NCBI GenBank assembly: GCA_015057755.1
Contig: SVDR01000006.1
Coordinates: forward strand, 1 to 54,427
Origin: Lachnoclostridium sp.
GTDB lineage: Bacteria > Bacillota_A > Clostridia > Lachnospirales > Lachnospiraceae
Reading direction: 5' to 3'
Length of the DNA stretch: 54,427 bases
The notes beneath the pieces are model-generated. The model had not been told where the DNA came from. It ran no database searches and was given only the letters and a program-made list of their open reading frames with translations. Numbering within the stretch: the first letter of the stretch is position 1; every line of letters starts with the position of its first letter. The translations under genes were made by a program, and so were the position numbers. Shown here piece by piece: positions 25,223-33,999 of the stretch.

Positions 25223-26032
25223 TTACTTATCCAGTGTTTCGTGTGCCTTTTCTACTGTTTCTTTTGCACCAATCGCATCATTTGTAAATGTCGCACCATC
25301 TGTGCAGTTTCTCAGGTGAAGGAGATATTCGATATTTCCTTCCGGTCCTTTGATCGGGGAGAACTCCAGGTGCAGCGCTTCAAAGCCAATGCTTCCTGCA
25401 AATGCTGCCACCATCTCGATCACTTCCAGATGCACGCTCTTCTCACGAACAACGCCTTTTTTTCCTACCTTTTCTCTTCCCGCCTCAAACTGCGGTTTGA
25501 TCAGGCAGACTACCTCGCCATCCGGCTCCATCAATGCTTTTACCGGACCAAGGACTTTCGTCAGGGAAATAAATGATACGTCGATGGAAACGAACTGGAT
25601 TCGGTCTGCGATATCCTCCGGAGTCACGTAGCGGATATTGGTCTTTTCCATGCAGACCACACGCTCATCGTTTCTCAGTTTCCATGCCAGCTGACCGTGA
25701 CCTACGTCTACAGAATAAACTTTTACGGCTCCATTCTGCAGCATACAGTCCGTAAATCCGCCTGTGGAGGCTCCCACATCCATGCAGACTTTTCCATCTA
25801 ATGTTGCGCCGAAGTGGGTCATCGCCTTCTCTAACTTCAGACCGCCGCGGCTTACGTATTTTAATGTATTTCCACGCACTTCAATCTGCGCGGTTTCCTC
25901 AAATGTAGAACCGGCTTTATCTTCCTTCTGTCCGTCCACATAAACGATACCGGACATAATGATCGCTTTCGCTTTCTCTCTGGATTCCGCCAGATTCTTT
26001 TTTACCAACAGAACATCCAAACGTTCTTTCAT
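25223..26032 (-). CDS. tlyA: TlyA-family rRNA 2'-O-methyltransferase
   Basis: This 269-residue protein has an N-terminal S4 RNA-binding domain (about 1-62, starting RLDVLLVKKNLAESREKAK) and a Rossmann methyltransferase domain (about 63-250) with the SAM loop MDVGASTGGFTDCML. TlyA proteins 2'-O-methylate cytidines in 16S and/or 23S rRNA. The Bacillus homologue, also called yqxC, sits between dxs and argR as here. ATG 26032 has AAGGAG. Confidence 0.93.
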   Translation of the reverse strand: MKERLDVLLVKKNLAESREKAKAIIMSGIVYVDGQKEDKAGSTFEETAQIEVRGNTLKYVSRGGLKLEKAMTHFGATLDGKVCMDVGASTGGFTDCMLQNGAVKVYSVDVGHGQLAWKLRNDERVVCMEKTNIRYVTPEDIADRIQFVSIDVSFISLTKVLGPVKALMEPDGEVVCLIKPQFEAGREKVGKKGVVREKSVHLEVIEMVAAFAGSIGFEALHLEFSPIKGPEGNIEYLLHLRNCTDGATFTNDAIGAKETVEKAHETLDK

Positions 26033-26047
26033 ATTTTGCTGCTCCTT

Positions 26048-27949
26048 CTATTCCACAACTGCAGTCGGTCTCGTATTTTGGATTCCGCACTCTTCTAAAA
26101 CAGGCATTACCTGACGGATCACAGAATCACTGTCGATTCCAAGCATCTCTCTGAGTGCAGTCACATTTCCATGCTCCACATACGCATCCGGAAGCGCTAC
26201 CTGGATCACACGGATTCCCGGATAATTGTCATGGATATATTTTGTAATACACATTCCCATACCGCCACGGAGCACATTTTCCTCCATAGTCACGATCACT
26301 TTGTGCTTCTGACAAAGCTGGTCGATCATCTCCGTGTCAAACGGTTTCACAAATCTGGCATTGACCAGGGTACAGGAATAACCTTTGTTTTTCAGTTTTT
26401 CGCGCACATGCTCGCCGGTGCTGACCATACTGCCAAGGGCAAACAGTGCGATATCTTTTTCTTCGTAAAGCATTTCTGCTTTTCCGTATTCGATAGGCGC
26501 AAGGAATTCTTCCAGACCGCGGTATGCCTGTCCTCTCGGATAACGGATTGCCAGCGGGCCGTCAAAATTCACACCGAATTCCAGCATCGTCTCTAATTCC
26601 CAAAGATTCTTTGGCGCCATAATGCTCATGCCCGGAACCAGACTCAGGAATGAAACATCAAAAATACCCTGATGTGTCTCGCCGTCGCTGCCCACAAGAC
26701 CTGCACGGTCAATGGCAAACAGCACCGGAAGCTCCTGTATGCAGACATCATGAAGCACCTGGTCATATCCGCGCTGCAGGAAGGAGGAATATACCGCCAC
26801 TACCGGTTTTAATCCTGCAGATGCCATACCTGCTGCCGATGTCACCTCATGTCCTTCTGCGATTCCCACATCAAAGAAACGAGCCGGATACTCCTTCGAA
26901 AATTTTGTCAGACCGGTTCCGTCAGCCATCGCTGCCGTCAGAGCCACGATCTTAGGATTCTTGCCTGCCAGTTCACACATTTTCTCGGAAAATACGTCCG
27001 TATAGCTTGGATATTTCTTCTCTTTGACGGACTTTCCTGTTACCACATCAAACGCATCCACACCATGGAATCTGGCTGGATTTTTCTCCGCCGGACCATA
27101 GCCTTTGCCCTTTTTGGTGATCACATGTACCAAAACCGCTTTGCGCATGCGCTTCGCTTCTTTTAATACCTGAACCATGGCACCTACATCATGTCCGTCT
27201 ACCGGACCAAGATACGTAATGCCCATGTCCTCAAACAGCATACCCGGCACAAAGAACTGCTTGATTCCGTTCTTTACCATAGAAACACCTGTTGCAATAC
27301 TTCTGCCGACACCCGGAATCGCATTCAAGGCATTTTCCACGCCCTTCTTTAATGCCGTATATCCTTCTTTGGTACGTACACTTCCAAGATATTTAGACAT
27401 ACCGCCCACGTTCGGAGAAATAGACATTTCATTATCATTTAAAATGATAATAAAATTTTTCTTCATCTGCGCTGCATTGTTCAGCGCTTCATAAGCCATA
27501 CCTCCTGTCAGAGCACCGTCGCCAATGACGGAGATTACGGAATAATCCTCTCCCAAAATGTCGCGCGCCTGGGCAATTCCCAGACCAGCAGAAATGGAAG
27601 TGGAGCTATGGCCTGTATCAAATGCATCATAAGGACTTTCCTTACGTTTCGGGAAGCCGCTCATTCCGCCAAACTGTCTTAAATCGTTAAATCCGTCCCG
27701 ACGGCCGCTGAGCAGTTTGTGAGTATAAGCCTGATGGCCCACATCCCAGACAATCTTGTCTTTCGGAAGATCAAATGCCAGATGGAGCGCCATCGTCAAC
27801 TCGACCACACCCAGATTGGAGGCAAGATGTCCTCCTGTCTTACTGATCTTTTCCAGCAAAAACTGTCGGATTTCTTTTGCCAGGACCGGATAATCTTCTT
27901 CTTTTAATTTCTTAATATCCGAAGACTGTTCTATCTTTTCAAGAAGCAT
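26048..27949 (-). CDS. dxs: 1-deoxy-D-xylulose-5-phosphate synthase
   Basis: This 633-residue thiamine-diphosphate enzyme makes DXP from pyruvate and glyceraldehyde-3-phosphate, the entry step of the MEP isoprenoid pathway. The family features are the early HLASNLGVVELTMALH, the ThDP motif IGDGALTGGMAYEALNN and the transketolase pyrimidine-domain SFLQRGYDQVLHD. It lies 26 bases downstream of ispA, linking precursor supply with prenyl chain synthesis. Confidence 0.96.
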   Translation of the reverse strand: MLLEKIEQSSDIKKLKEEDYPVLAKEIRQFLLEKISKTGGHLASNLGVVELTMALHLAFDLPKDKIVWDVGHQAYTHKLLSGRRDGFNDLRQFGGMSGFPKRKESPYDAFDTGHSSTSISAGLGIAQARDILGEDYSVISVIGDGALTGGMAYEALNNAAQMKKNFIIILNDNEMSISPNVGGMSKYLGSVRTKEGYTALKKGVENALNAIPGVGRSIATGVSMVKNGIKQFFVPGMLFEDMGITYLGPVDGHDVGAMVQVLKEAKRMRKAVLVHVITKKGKGYGPAEKNPARFHGVDAFDVVTGKSVKEKKYPSYTDVFSEKMCELAGKNPKIVALTAAMADGTGLTKFSKEYPARFFDVGIAEGHEVTSAAGMASAGLKPVVAVYSSFLQRGYDQVLHDVCIQELPVLFAIDRAGLVGSDGETHQGIFDVSFLSLVPGMSIMAPKNLWELETMLEFGVNFDGPLAIRYPRGQAYRGLEEFLAPIEYGKAEMLYEEKDIALFALGSMVSTGEHVREKLKNKGYSCTLVNARFVKPFDTEMIDQLCQKHKVIVTMEENVLRGGMGMCITKYIHDNYPGIRVIQVALPDAYVEHGNVTALREMLGIDSDSVIRQVMPVLEECGIQNTRPTAVVE

Positions 27950-27975
27950 TTCTCTACTCCTCTGTGTTTTTCCAA

Positions 27976-28869
27976 TTAGTTTTCACGATGTACCAGCATT
28001 TCAATCAGCTGAGAAAGAAATTCTTTCTCACCTGGAAGTCCCATAAGTGTCTCGCAGGCACGGTCAGAGATCATCTTCACATCTGCCTTCGCTTTCTCCA
28101 GGCCTTCTAATGTTACATACGTAGTTTTTTCATTCTTCTCATCGCTGAGAACCGGTTTGCCAAGCACTTCCGCGGTGCTTACCAGATCCAGAATGTCATC
28201 CTGGATCTGGAACGCCAGACCAACATCCGTCGCGATAGACTCTGCAATCGTTACCTGTTCCTCTGTTGCTCCTGCCAGAACTGCACCGATCATCATGGAT
28301 GCTTCCAACAAAGCGCCTGTCTTTAATCGGTAGATAAAATCCAGTTTCTCTCTCGGAACCGGCTTTCCGGTCAGTTCCACATCTACGGTCTGACCGCCGA
28401 TCATACCGTAGATACCTGTTTTCTGCGCCAGAATTCCCATTGCTTTCACAACCGCAGCTGCATCTGCACCCATTGCCAGAGCCTTTGCCGCCGTTTCAAA
28501 CGCAAAGATCATCAGCGCATCACCTGCCAGAACTGCCATATCGTAACCGTAAACCTTCCAGGTCGTCGGTTTTCCGCGACGCAGTTCGTCATTGTCCATG
28601 CACGGAAGGTCATCGTGGATCAGAGAAGAAGTGTGGATCATCTCGATCGCAGCCATAAATGGCTCAATCTCATTCCCTGTTCCGCCAAACATCTTGTATA
28701 CTTCATGCATGAGAAGCGGACGCAAACGCTTTCCGCCTGCCTGCATGCTGTAGTTCATCGCTTCAAAAATCGTCTTCTGGTGTCCTTCTTCTGCCGGCAG
28801 ATAAGAGTATACGATCGCCTCAGTCTCTGCTACAGCCTTTTTGAAATCTTCCTTAAAAATACTGCCCAT
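27976..28869 (-). CDS. ispA: Polyprenyl (farnesyl) diphosphate synthase
   Basis: This 297-residue prenyltransferase has the first aspartate-rich motif HDDLPCMDND and the second FQIQDDILD, together with GGKRLRPLL. The short-chain product, farnesyl diphosphate, is inferred from size and from its place between xseB and dxs. ATG 28869 lies inside the end of xseB (17-base overlap), with GGAGG nine bases upstream. A longer frame exists but has no ribosome site. Confidence 0.93.
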   Translation of the reverse strand: MGSIFKEDFKKAVAETEAIVYSYLPAEEGHQKTIFEAMNYSMQAGGKRLRPLLMHEVYKMFGGTGNEIEPFMAAIEMIHTSSLIHDDLPCMDNDELRRGKPTTWKVYGYDMAVLAGDALMIFAFETAAKALAMGADAAAVVKAMGILAQKTGIYGMIGGQTVDVELTGKPVPREKLDFIYRLKTGALLEASMMIGAVLAGATEEQVTIAESIATDVGLAFQIQDDILDLVSTAEVLGKPVLSDEKNEKTTYVTLEGLEKAKADVKMISDRACETLMGLPGEKEFLSQLIEMLVHREN

Positions 28870-29092
28870 TGTCCGTATCCTCCATCGTTTCTCCGCCGAG
28901 AACCAGAATCTGTTTTTCAATCTTCTCTATCTTTTCATTACAGCTCTTTACGAGCTTCATGCCTTCTTCATAATTTTTGAACGCATCTTCCAGAGAACCT
29001 TTTCCACTCTCTAACTGGTCAATCAGAGCATCCAACGCAGCAAAAGTCTCTTCGATCGTCATATCCGCAATGTTCTGTTCCGCTGTTCCCAT
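28853..29092 (-). CDS. xseB: Exodeoxyribonuclease VII small subunit
   Basis: This 79-residue, mostly helical protein contains TIEETFAALDALIDQLESGK and a following SLEDAFKNYEEGMKL segment typical of XseB. It binds XseA to form single-strand-specific exonuclease VII. ATG 29092 is two bases after the xseA stop with GGAGGGG upstream; a TTG at 29107 is less likely. Confidence 0.93.
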   Translation of the reverse strand: MGTAEQNIADMTIEETFAALDALIDQLESGKGSLEDAFKNYEEGMKLVKSCNEKIEKIEKQILVLGGETMEDTDNGQYF

Positions 29093-29094
29093 AA

Positions 29095-30375
29095 CTATCC
29101 CCTCCAACTTTCTGCTTCTTGACTCTTATCAACCGTCGCCGTCAGCTTGCCGTCCGCCACCTGTACATGAATCCTGCTTCCCACAGGTGCCTGTTTCACA
29201 GAAGCCAGACGTTCTCCGGATGCATCAGTTACAAATCCATAACCCTGACCGAGCTTTTTCAGCGGAGATAATCCCCAGAGTTTTCCGCTCGCCAAGGCCA
29301 GACGTTTTTTATCATGTTCCAGACGGCGTTCCATGATCCTCTCCAGCGTATCTGCCTTCACGGTCACTCTCCGTCTGTTCTCTTCTACTTTGCTGGTTAA
29401 CCGGCGGTTCATCTCATCTTCGATGTCCGCCAGACGCTGTCTTTTTTCATTGATCAGTCTCTGCGGATGGTGGATCTGGATCTTCAGTTCATCTCTTTTT
29501 AACCTTCCTTTGACGGAATCCAGAAAGAATCCCATCTCACGATTCAGTTTCCGCTTCCTCGCTTCCAGATCAGCCAAAAACTGTCCGTAGTCAAATACCG
29601 CCAGTTCTGCCGCTGCCGACGGAGTCGGGGCACGAAGATCCGCCACATAATCAGAGATCGTCACATCCGTTTCATGTCCGACCGCTGAGATCACCGGTGT
29701 CTCACAGGCAAAGATCGCCCGCGCGACCTCCTCCTCATTAAACGCCCAGAGGTCCTCGATCGAGCCGCCGCCGCGGCCTACGATCAGAATATCCAGCCCC
29801 ATGGCATCCAGCGTACGAATACCCTGAACAATGCTGTCCTTGGCACCTTCACCCTGCACCAGCGCCGGATATAATACTAACTGCACATAAGGATTGCGCC
29901 GTCTGCTGATATTGATGATATCACGCACTGCGGCTCCTGTAGGTGCAGTTACGATTCCAACTCGTTTTGCATACTTCGGAATCGGACGTTTGTACTGGGC
30001 ATCAAACATTCCCATCTCTTCCAATTCACGCAGCAGTTTTTCAAACTTCACATACAGATCGCCGCGGCCGGCCAATTCGATCTCCTGCGCATACAGCTGA
30101 TATTTGCCGTCGCGCTCATATACATCCACCGTACCTTTTACGATGACTTGCTGGCCCTCTTCCAGACGAAACTGCAGTCCGCGTCTCTGTCCGGCAAACA
30201 TTACCGCCGCCAGCGTACCGCCACGATCCTTCAATGTGAAATAAATATGGCCGGAAGTATGATATTTGCAGTTGGAAACTTCCCCCTTTACCGAAAGACG
30301 GCGAAGAAGGAAGTCCTGTGAAAACATATTTTTAATATACGAATTGACCTGCGTTACAGAATATACTCCTGCCAT
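29095..30375 (-). CDS. xseA: Exodeoxyribonuclease VII large subunit
   Basis: This is the 426-residue catalytic subunit. An N-terminal OB fold (about 5-100, starting VYSVTQVNSYIKNMF), a catalytic domain with the conserved GRGGGSIEDLWAFNEE segment and a long C-terminal coiled coil are visible. It degrades single-stranded DNA with XseB. ATG 30375 has GAGGAG upstream. folD, which often precedes xseA in Firmicutes, is at 46.9 kb in this window. Confidence 0.95.
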   Translation of the reverse strand: MAGVYSVTQVNSYIKNMFSQDFLLRRLSVKGEVSNCKYHTSGHIYFTLKDRGGTLAAVMFAGQRRGLQFRLEEGQQVIVKGTVDVYERDGKYQLYAQEIELAGRGDLYVKFEKLLRELEEMGMFDAQYKRPIPKYAKRVGIVTAPTGAAVRDIINISRRRNPYVQLVLYPALVQGEGAKDSIVQGIRTLDAMGLDILIVGRGGGSIEDLWAFNEEEVARAIFACETPVISAVGHETDVTISDYVADLRAPTPSAAAELAVFDYGQFLADLEARKRKLNREMGFFLDSVKGRLKRDELKIQIHHPQRLINEKRQRLADIEDEMNRRLTSKVEENRRRVTVKADTLERIMERRLEHDKKRLALASGKLWGLSPLKKLGQGYGFVTDASGERLASVKQAPVGSRIHVQVADGKLTATVDKSQEAESWRG

Positions 30376-30396
30376 GTCCTGTCTCCTCTGACCGGA

Positions 30397-30840
30397 TTAT
30401 ACTAACTTTGCTAAAATTCCGTTTACGAAAGCCGGAGCTTCATCGCCGCCGAATTTCTTTGCGAGTTCAACTGCTTCATTGATCGCAACCTTCTCCGGAA
30501 TCTCTTCGTCATGTTTTAACTCATATACAGCCAGACGCAGAATCGCCAGCTCTACTGTGCCCATTCTGTTTGTCTTCCAGCCTTCCGCAACTTTATTGAT
30601 CTCCTCATCCAGTTCCGGGATCGCGAGCATGATCTTCTCTGCTCTTTCCTCTAACTGTTTCTTTTCTTCATCGTTTAAAGTTACATCATGGAGCACCTCA
30701 TCAACTCCGTCTTTGTTTGTCACATCCTCGATCGGAGCTTCGAAGTAACGCTCTAACTGCTCATTCTTCTCCTCCGCCGGATAAAAATCCTGACAAAACA
30801 GCATCTTAAAACAATGTTCTCTTGCTTCTCTTCTGGTCAT
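30397..30840 (-). CDS. nusB: Transcription antitermination factor NusB
   Basis: This 147-residue all-helical RNA-binding protein starts [15 protein letters not shown] and ends with [24 protein letters not shown], both strong NusB signatures. It acts with NusE at boxA in rRNA transcripts. ATG 30840 has GGAGGTAACC upstream; an upstream GTG frame is not supported. It is the first gene of the long operon running to spoIVB. Confidence 0.95.
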   Translation of the reverse strand: MTRREAREHCFKMLFCQDFYPAEEKNEQLERYFEAPIEDVTNKDGVDEVLHDVTLNDEEKKQLEERAEKIMLAIPELDEEINKVAEGWKTNRMGTVELAILRLAVYELKHDEEIPEKVAINEAVELAKKFGGDEAPAFVNGILAKLV

Positions 30841-30911
30841 TGGGTTACCTCCATTTATCATAGCCGCTTCGCCCACTGCGGGCTTTACAAAGCATAGTTA
30901 TCTATCTTCAG

Positions 30912-30940
30912 ATTATACATTAAAATGTATAATTCCACAA
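30912..30940 (-). promoter_or_regulatory. Promoter of the nusB-spoIVB operon overlapped by a perfect palindrome
   Basis: On the minus strand TTGTGG (30935-30940), 17 bases, TATAAT (30912-30917). The -10 box and spacer are part of a perfect palindrome with 10-base arms, ATTATACATT and AATGTATAAT (30912-30933), an operator-like arrangement. The palindrome also presents TATAAT-like sequence on both strands. Confidence 0.6.
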
Positions 30941-30942
30941 GA

Positions 30943-30963
30943 GGGGATTTCCCTATAATCCCC
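30943..30963 (-). terminator. Weak terminator of ggt
   Basis: Arms GGGGATT and AATCCCC close a 7-base loop right after the ggt stop. The tail TCTTGTGG is not a good T-run, so some read-through into nusB is possible. Confidence 0.45.
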
Positions 30964-30966
30964 CCA

Positions 30967-32574
30967 TTACCAAGCCGCTACAATACCATCCGCTCTCGGT
31001 TCTGATGCGCCGCACAGCACACCCTCCTCATTTCTCCAGATAATCTGACCTCGGCCAAATGTAATATTCTCTGCTGTGACGCTGATCTCATGTCCGCGTC
31101 TTACCAGTTCTTCCGTCACTGCATATGGGAAACTGCGTTCCACCAGAATTTTCTTTCCGCCTGTCCACTGCCATCTCGGAGCATCCAGAGCTTCCTGCGG
31201 GTTCATCATGAAGTCAACGGTGTTCATAACCACCTGCACATGAGCCTGCGGCTGCATCGGTCCGCCCATGATTCCAAACGGACCCACGGCTTCTCCGTCT
31301 TTTGTGAGGAACGCCGGAATGATCGTATGGAACACTTTTTTGCCCGGACCCAAACAGTTTGCTTCGCCGTCATTTAATGAGAAGCTTGCACCGCGGTTCT
31401 GCAGCGCAATTCCGGTTCCCGGAACCACCACACCGGAGCCAAAGCCCATGTAGTTGCTCTGGATATAGGAAACCATGTTGCCCTCTCCGTCAGCTGTGCA
31501 AAGATAGATCGTTCCGCTGCTGTTCGGTTTGCCCGGCTCCGGCTCCTGCGCCACATCCGTGATCAGCGCACGGCGCTCTGCTGCATATGCATCGCTCAGC
31601 ATATCATCGGTAGATACTCGCATGTATCGCTTATCTGCCACATACTGCTTTCCGTCCGCAAATGCCAGCTTCATCGCCTCCAGCTGTTTATGGAATGTAT
31701 CTGCACAGTCGCGGCAGTTATAATCAAACCCTTTCAAAATGTTGAGTGCCATGAGCGCAATGATTCCATCGCCATTCGGCGGAATCTCCCACACATCATA
31801 GCCTTTGTAATTGATGTGGATCGGATCTACCCATTCACACCAGTAGGCATTCAGATCTTCTTTTCTTAAAAAGCCGCCTGTTTCTCTGGAAAATGCGTCG
31901 ATCTTTTCCGCCAGTTCTCCTCTGTAAAATGCTTCTGCATTGGTCTCTGCAATTTTTTCTAACGTATCTGCATGGTCTTTCAGCTGTACCATACTGCCCG
32001 GATTCGGAACCTTTCCGTCCGGAGCAAAGGTCTCAAACCAGCCACGGTGACAATCGTCTTTAAAGATTTCTTTAAACTGCTTGTATGATTTCTGCCAGGA
32101 ATACGCAGTCAGCGGAGTCGCCGGATATCCTTCGCGCGCATAGCCGATCGCCGGCTTCAGTACTTCTGTTAGCGGCAGACGGCCGAATGTTTTTGAAAGT
32201 TCTGCCCAGGCAGATGGCGCACCCGGAACCATGACCGGGATCCAGCCGCGCTGCGGCATCTCTGTGTGACCAAGTTCACGCACTTTCTCCGCACTGATCG
32301 CCATCGGAGCTTTTCCGCTGGCATTCAGGCCATGAAGTTTCCCCTTCGTCCAGACAAGTGCAAATGCATCTCCGCCAATACCGTTGGCAGTCGGCTCCAG
32401 CACGGTCATGCATGCTGCGGTTGCGATCGCTGCATCAATGGCATTTCCTCCTGCTTTCAGGATATCAAGACCTGCCTGTGCAGCCAGAGGCTGACTGGTG
32501 CAGACCATGCCGCGGCGTGCGTAAACCACACTTCTTCTTGACGGGTAACTGTATTTTAATGCATCGTAATTCAT
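30967..32574 (-). CDS. ggt: Gamma-glutamyltransferase family protein
   Basis: This 535-residue N-terminal-nucleophile enzyme precursor has the large-subunit start GGNAIDAAIATAACMTVLEP with GIGGDAFALVW, and a small-subunit junction SSGTIYLCTADGEGN. The Thr there aligns with the autoprocessing nucleophile of GGTs. GIMGGPMQPQAHVQ follows. No signal peptide is present, unlike exported GGTs, so it probably acts in the cytoplasm on glutathione or other gamma-glutamyl or acylated substrates. ATG 32574 has GGAGG. It interrupts the usual asp23-nusB adjacency. Substrate is uncertain; acylase activity is possible. Confidence 0.85.
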   Translation of the reverse strand: MNYDALKYSYPSRRSVVYARRGMVCTSQPLAAQAGLDILKAGGNAIDAAIATAACMTVLEPTANGIGGDAFALVWTKGKLHGLNASGKAPMAISAEKVRELGHTEMPQRGWIPVMVPGAPSAWAELSKTFGRLPLTEVLKPAIGYAREGYPATPLTAYSWQKSYKQFKEIFKDDCHRGWFETFAPDGKVPNPGSMVQLKDHADTLEKIAETNAEAFYRGELAEKIDAFSRETGGFLRKEDLNAYWCEWVDPIHINYKGYDVWEIPPNGDGIIALMALNILKGFDYNCRDCADTFHKQLEAMKLAFADGKQYVADKRYMRVSTDDMLSDAYAAERRALITDVAQEPEPGKPNSSGTIYLCTADGEGNMVSYIQSNYMGFGSGVVVPGTGIALQNRGASFSLNDGEANCLGPGKKVFHTIIPAFLTKDGEAVGPFGIMGGPMQPQAHVQVVMNTVDFMMNPQEALDAPRWQWTGGKKILVERSFPYAVTEELVRRGHEISVTAENITFGRGQIIWRNEEGVLCGASEPRADGIVAAW

Positions 32575-32622
32575 CCTTTGTTCCTCCTTTGATGTTGCTT
32601 GTAGAGTAACTATAATTTCTCT

Positions 32623-32754
32623 TGAGCCATGCCGACCGATCGCGAGCAAGCTCGCTCACGGTCACGGCATTCGCCGTATGTCGTCATATACAAAAGAACC
32701 CACTTGAAAGCGAGCTTCCCAGTGGATTCTTTGTATAAGCCGACGCATGGCTCA
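32623..32754. repeat. Multi-hairpin intergenic element between asp23 and ggt
   Basis: An outer 10-base stem (TGAGCCATGC 32623-32632 with GCATGGCTCA 32745-32754) encloses three hairpins. These are GACCG-GCGAGC/GCTCGC-CGGTC (32634-32663), ACGGC/GCCGT (32664-32677) and a long imperfect stem, TATACAAA...TTTGTATA (32687-32737). It fills nearly the whole gap and would fold as a branched structure in either strand. It is probably an intergenic palindromic repeat or structured RNA; no coding potential seen. Confidence 0.7.
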
Positions 32755-32765
32755 TTGCTTCGCGC

Positions 32766-33146
32766 CTAGTCTTCGATATTGATTCCTGCAATCTTGATGT
32801 TTACATCTAAAACTGTAAGACCTGTCATATTTTCAATTGCACTCTTTACCTTATCCTGAACTTTCTCGCATACAGACGGAATGCTGTAACCATACTTTAA
32901 GTTCATGGAAATATTAACGGATACATGCTCCTCTGTCACTTCAACTTTCACGCCCTTGGAAAGATTTTTCATACCAAGCTTTCCAACGATCTCATTGCTC
33001 ATATTTCCTGCGAGGGAGTCCACGCCATCCACTTCTGTTGCTGCCAGGCCGGCAATAATTGCTACTACTTCGTCAGCAATCTGAACTTCACCGATCTGAT
33101 CTTTCTCATATACTTTATGACTGCTTCTCTCTGTATCTGTTGCCAC
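32766..33146 (-). CDS. Asp23/Gls24 family protein (YqhY-like)
   Basis: This 126-residue protein starts at GTG 33146 with GGAGG eight bases upstream. Family features are GEVQIADEVVAIIAGLAATEV near the N-terminus and a later VSVNISMNLKYGYSIP with VCEKVQDKVKSAIENMTGL. In Bacillus the homologue yqhY lies between accC and nusB and is linked to acetyl-CoA carboxylase control. Here it keeps its place between spoIIIAH and nusB, but accBC are missing and ggt is inserted. Confidence 0.9.
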   Translation of the reverse strand: MATDTERSSHKVYEKDQIGEVQIADEVVAIIAGLAATEVDGVDSLAGNMSNEIVGKLGMKNLSKGVKVEVTEEHVSVNISMNLKYGYSIPSVCEKVQDKVKSAIENMTGLTVLDVNIKIAGINIED

Positions 33147-33225
33147 AATAATTACCTCCTGCAATCCTTAAAATTTATGTTTCAGTCCGATACGTGTCAT
33201 ATAAATTTTCCTACATATCAAAACT

Positions 33226-33254
33226 ATAATACCACAATTCACCGGATTTGCCTA
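33226..33254 (-). promoter_or_regulatory. Promoter of the asp23-like gene
   Basis: TAGGCA (33249-33254), 17 bases, TATTAT (33226-33231) on the minus strand, about 80 bases upstream of the GTG start. It would let asp23 be expressed vegetatively, independent of the sporulation operon upstream. Confidence 0.55.
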
Positions 33255-33288
33255 GGGTTTTCACAAAGTTTCTTTGAATATCGAAGTT

Positions 33289-33996
33289 CTATTCTGCCAA
33301 TTCCATCAGGGTGATCACGATTCCATCTGCCCCGATCTCCGTTTTCCTCTTTACAATATCTTCAATCTGGGCACGCTCCGGATCTGTCAGGCTGACGGCA
33401 TTGATCACCACATCCACCTGATTTTCTGTAATGCTCACTACCGGATCTACAAATCCCTTTGCTTTCAAAAGCGTTTCTGCCGCATTCTCCTTCTCCGAAA
33501 TCTCCGTCATCCGAATCATATTCTGGATCACTGCCTGTTTTTCCACATCCGGGATCTGGTCACTGTTGATGAGCTCCATCATAGTTTCCTTGTTTTTTGC
33601 CCGAATCTGTTCCCGGTCTAACTGTACGCCTGCTATGTACTCCGACACAGTGGTACCTCCCGTAAGAACCGCCTCACCCGGATTTTCAAGTCCTGCCGCA
33701 GCCGTCTCATTGCCCGAAGACTCCCCGACCTGGTCTGTGGAAGTGATCACATCCACCGGAAGTTCCGTTCCATCATTGTCAAGGCTCATGATTTCCACCA
33801 GACTGCCATCATCCACACCGTGAAGCGCCTGATTCTCTGCCAAGATGTCCTCATCGGAAATCTCCATCATTCCCGCTTCATAAACCTCAACACCGGCAAT
33901 TTCCTGTTTGGTAGAATAATTGAGGTATCCGGCTGCTGCTATCATGATCGCCAGCGTCGTAATAATGATCTGGTTTCTTCTGAACATTTTTTTCAT
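33289..33996 (-). CDS. spoIIIAH: Stage III sporulation protein SpoIIIAH
   Basis: This is a 235-residue single-pass protein with a short basic N-terminus and a membrane helix (about 8-26, IIITTLAIMIAAAGYLNYS). A long acidic linker leads to the C-terminal ring-building domain (about 140-235), with EKQAVIQNMIRMTEISEKEN and a final VIVITLMELAE-like strand. It pairs with forespore SpoIIQ to form the channel between mother cell and forespore. ATG 33996 has AAGGAG. Last gene of the spoIIIA operon. Confidence 0.93.
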   Translation of the reverse strand: MKKMFRRNQIIITTLAIMIAAAGYLNYSTKQEIAGVEVYEAGMMEISDEDILAENQALHGVDDGSLVEIMSLDNDGTELPVDVITSTDQVGESSGNETAAAGLENPGEAVLTGGTTVSEYIAGVQLDREQIRAKNKETMMELINSDQIPDVEKQAVIQNMIRMTEISEKENAAETLLKAKGFVDPVVSITENQVDVVINAVSLTDPERAQIEDIVKRKTEIGADGIVITLMELAE

Positions 33997-33999
33997 GTC

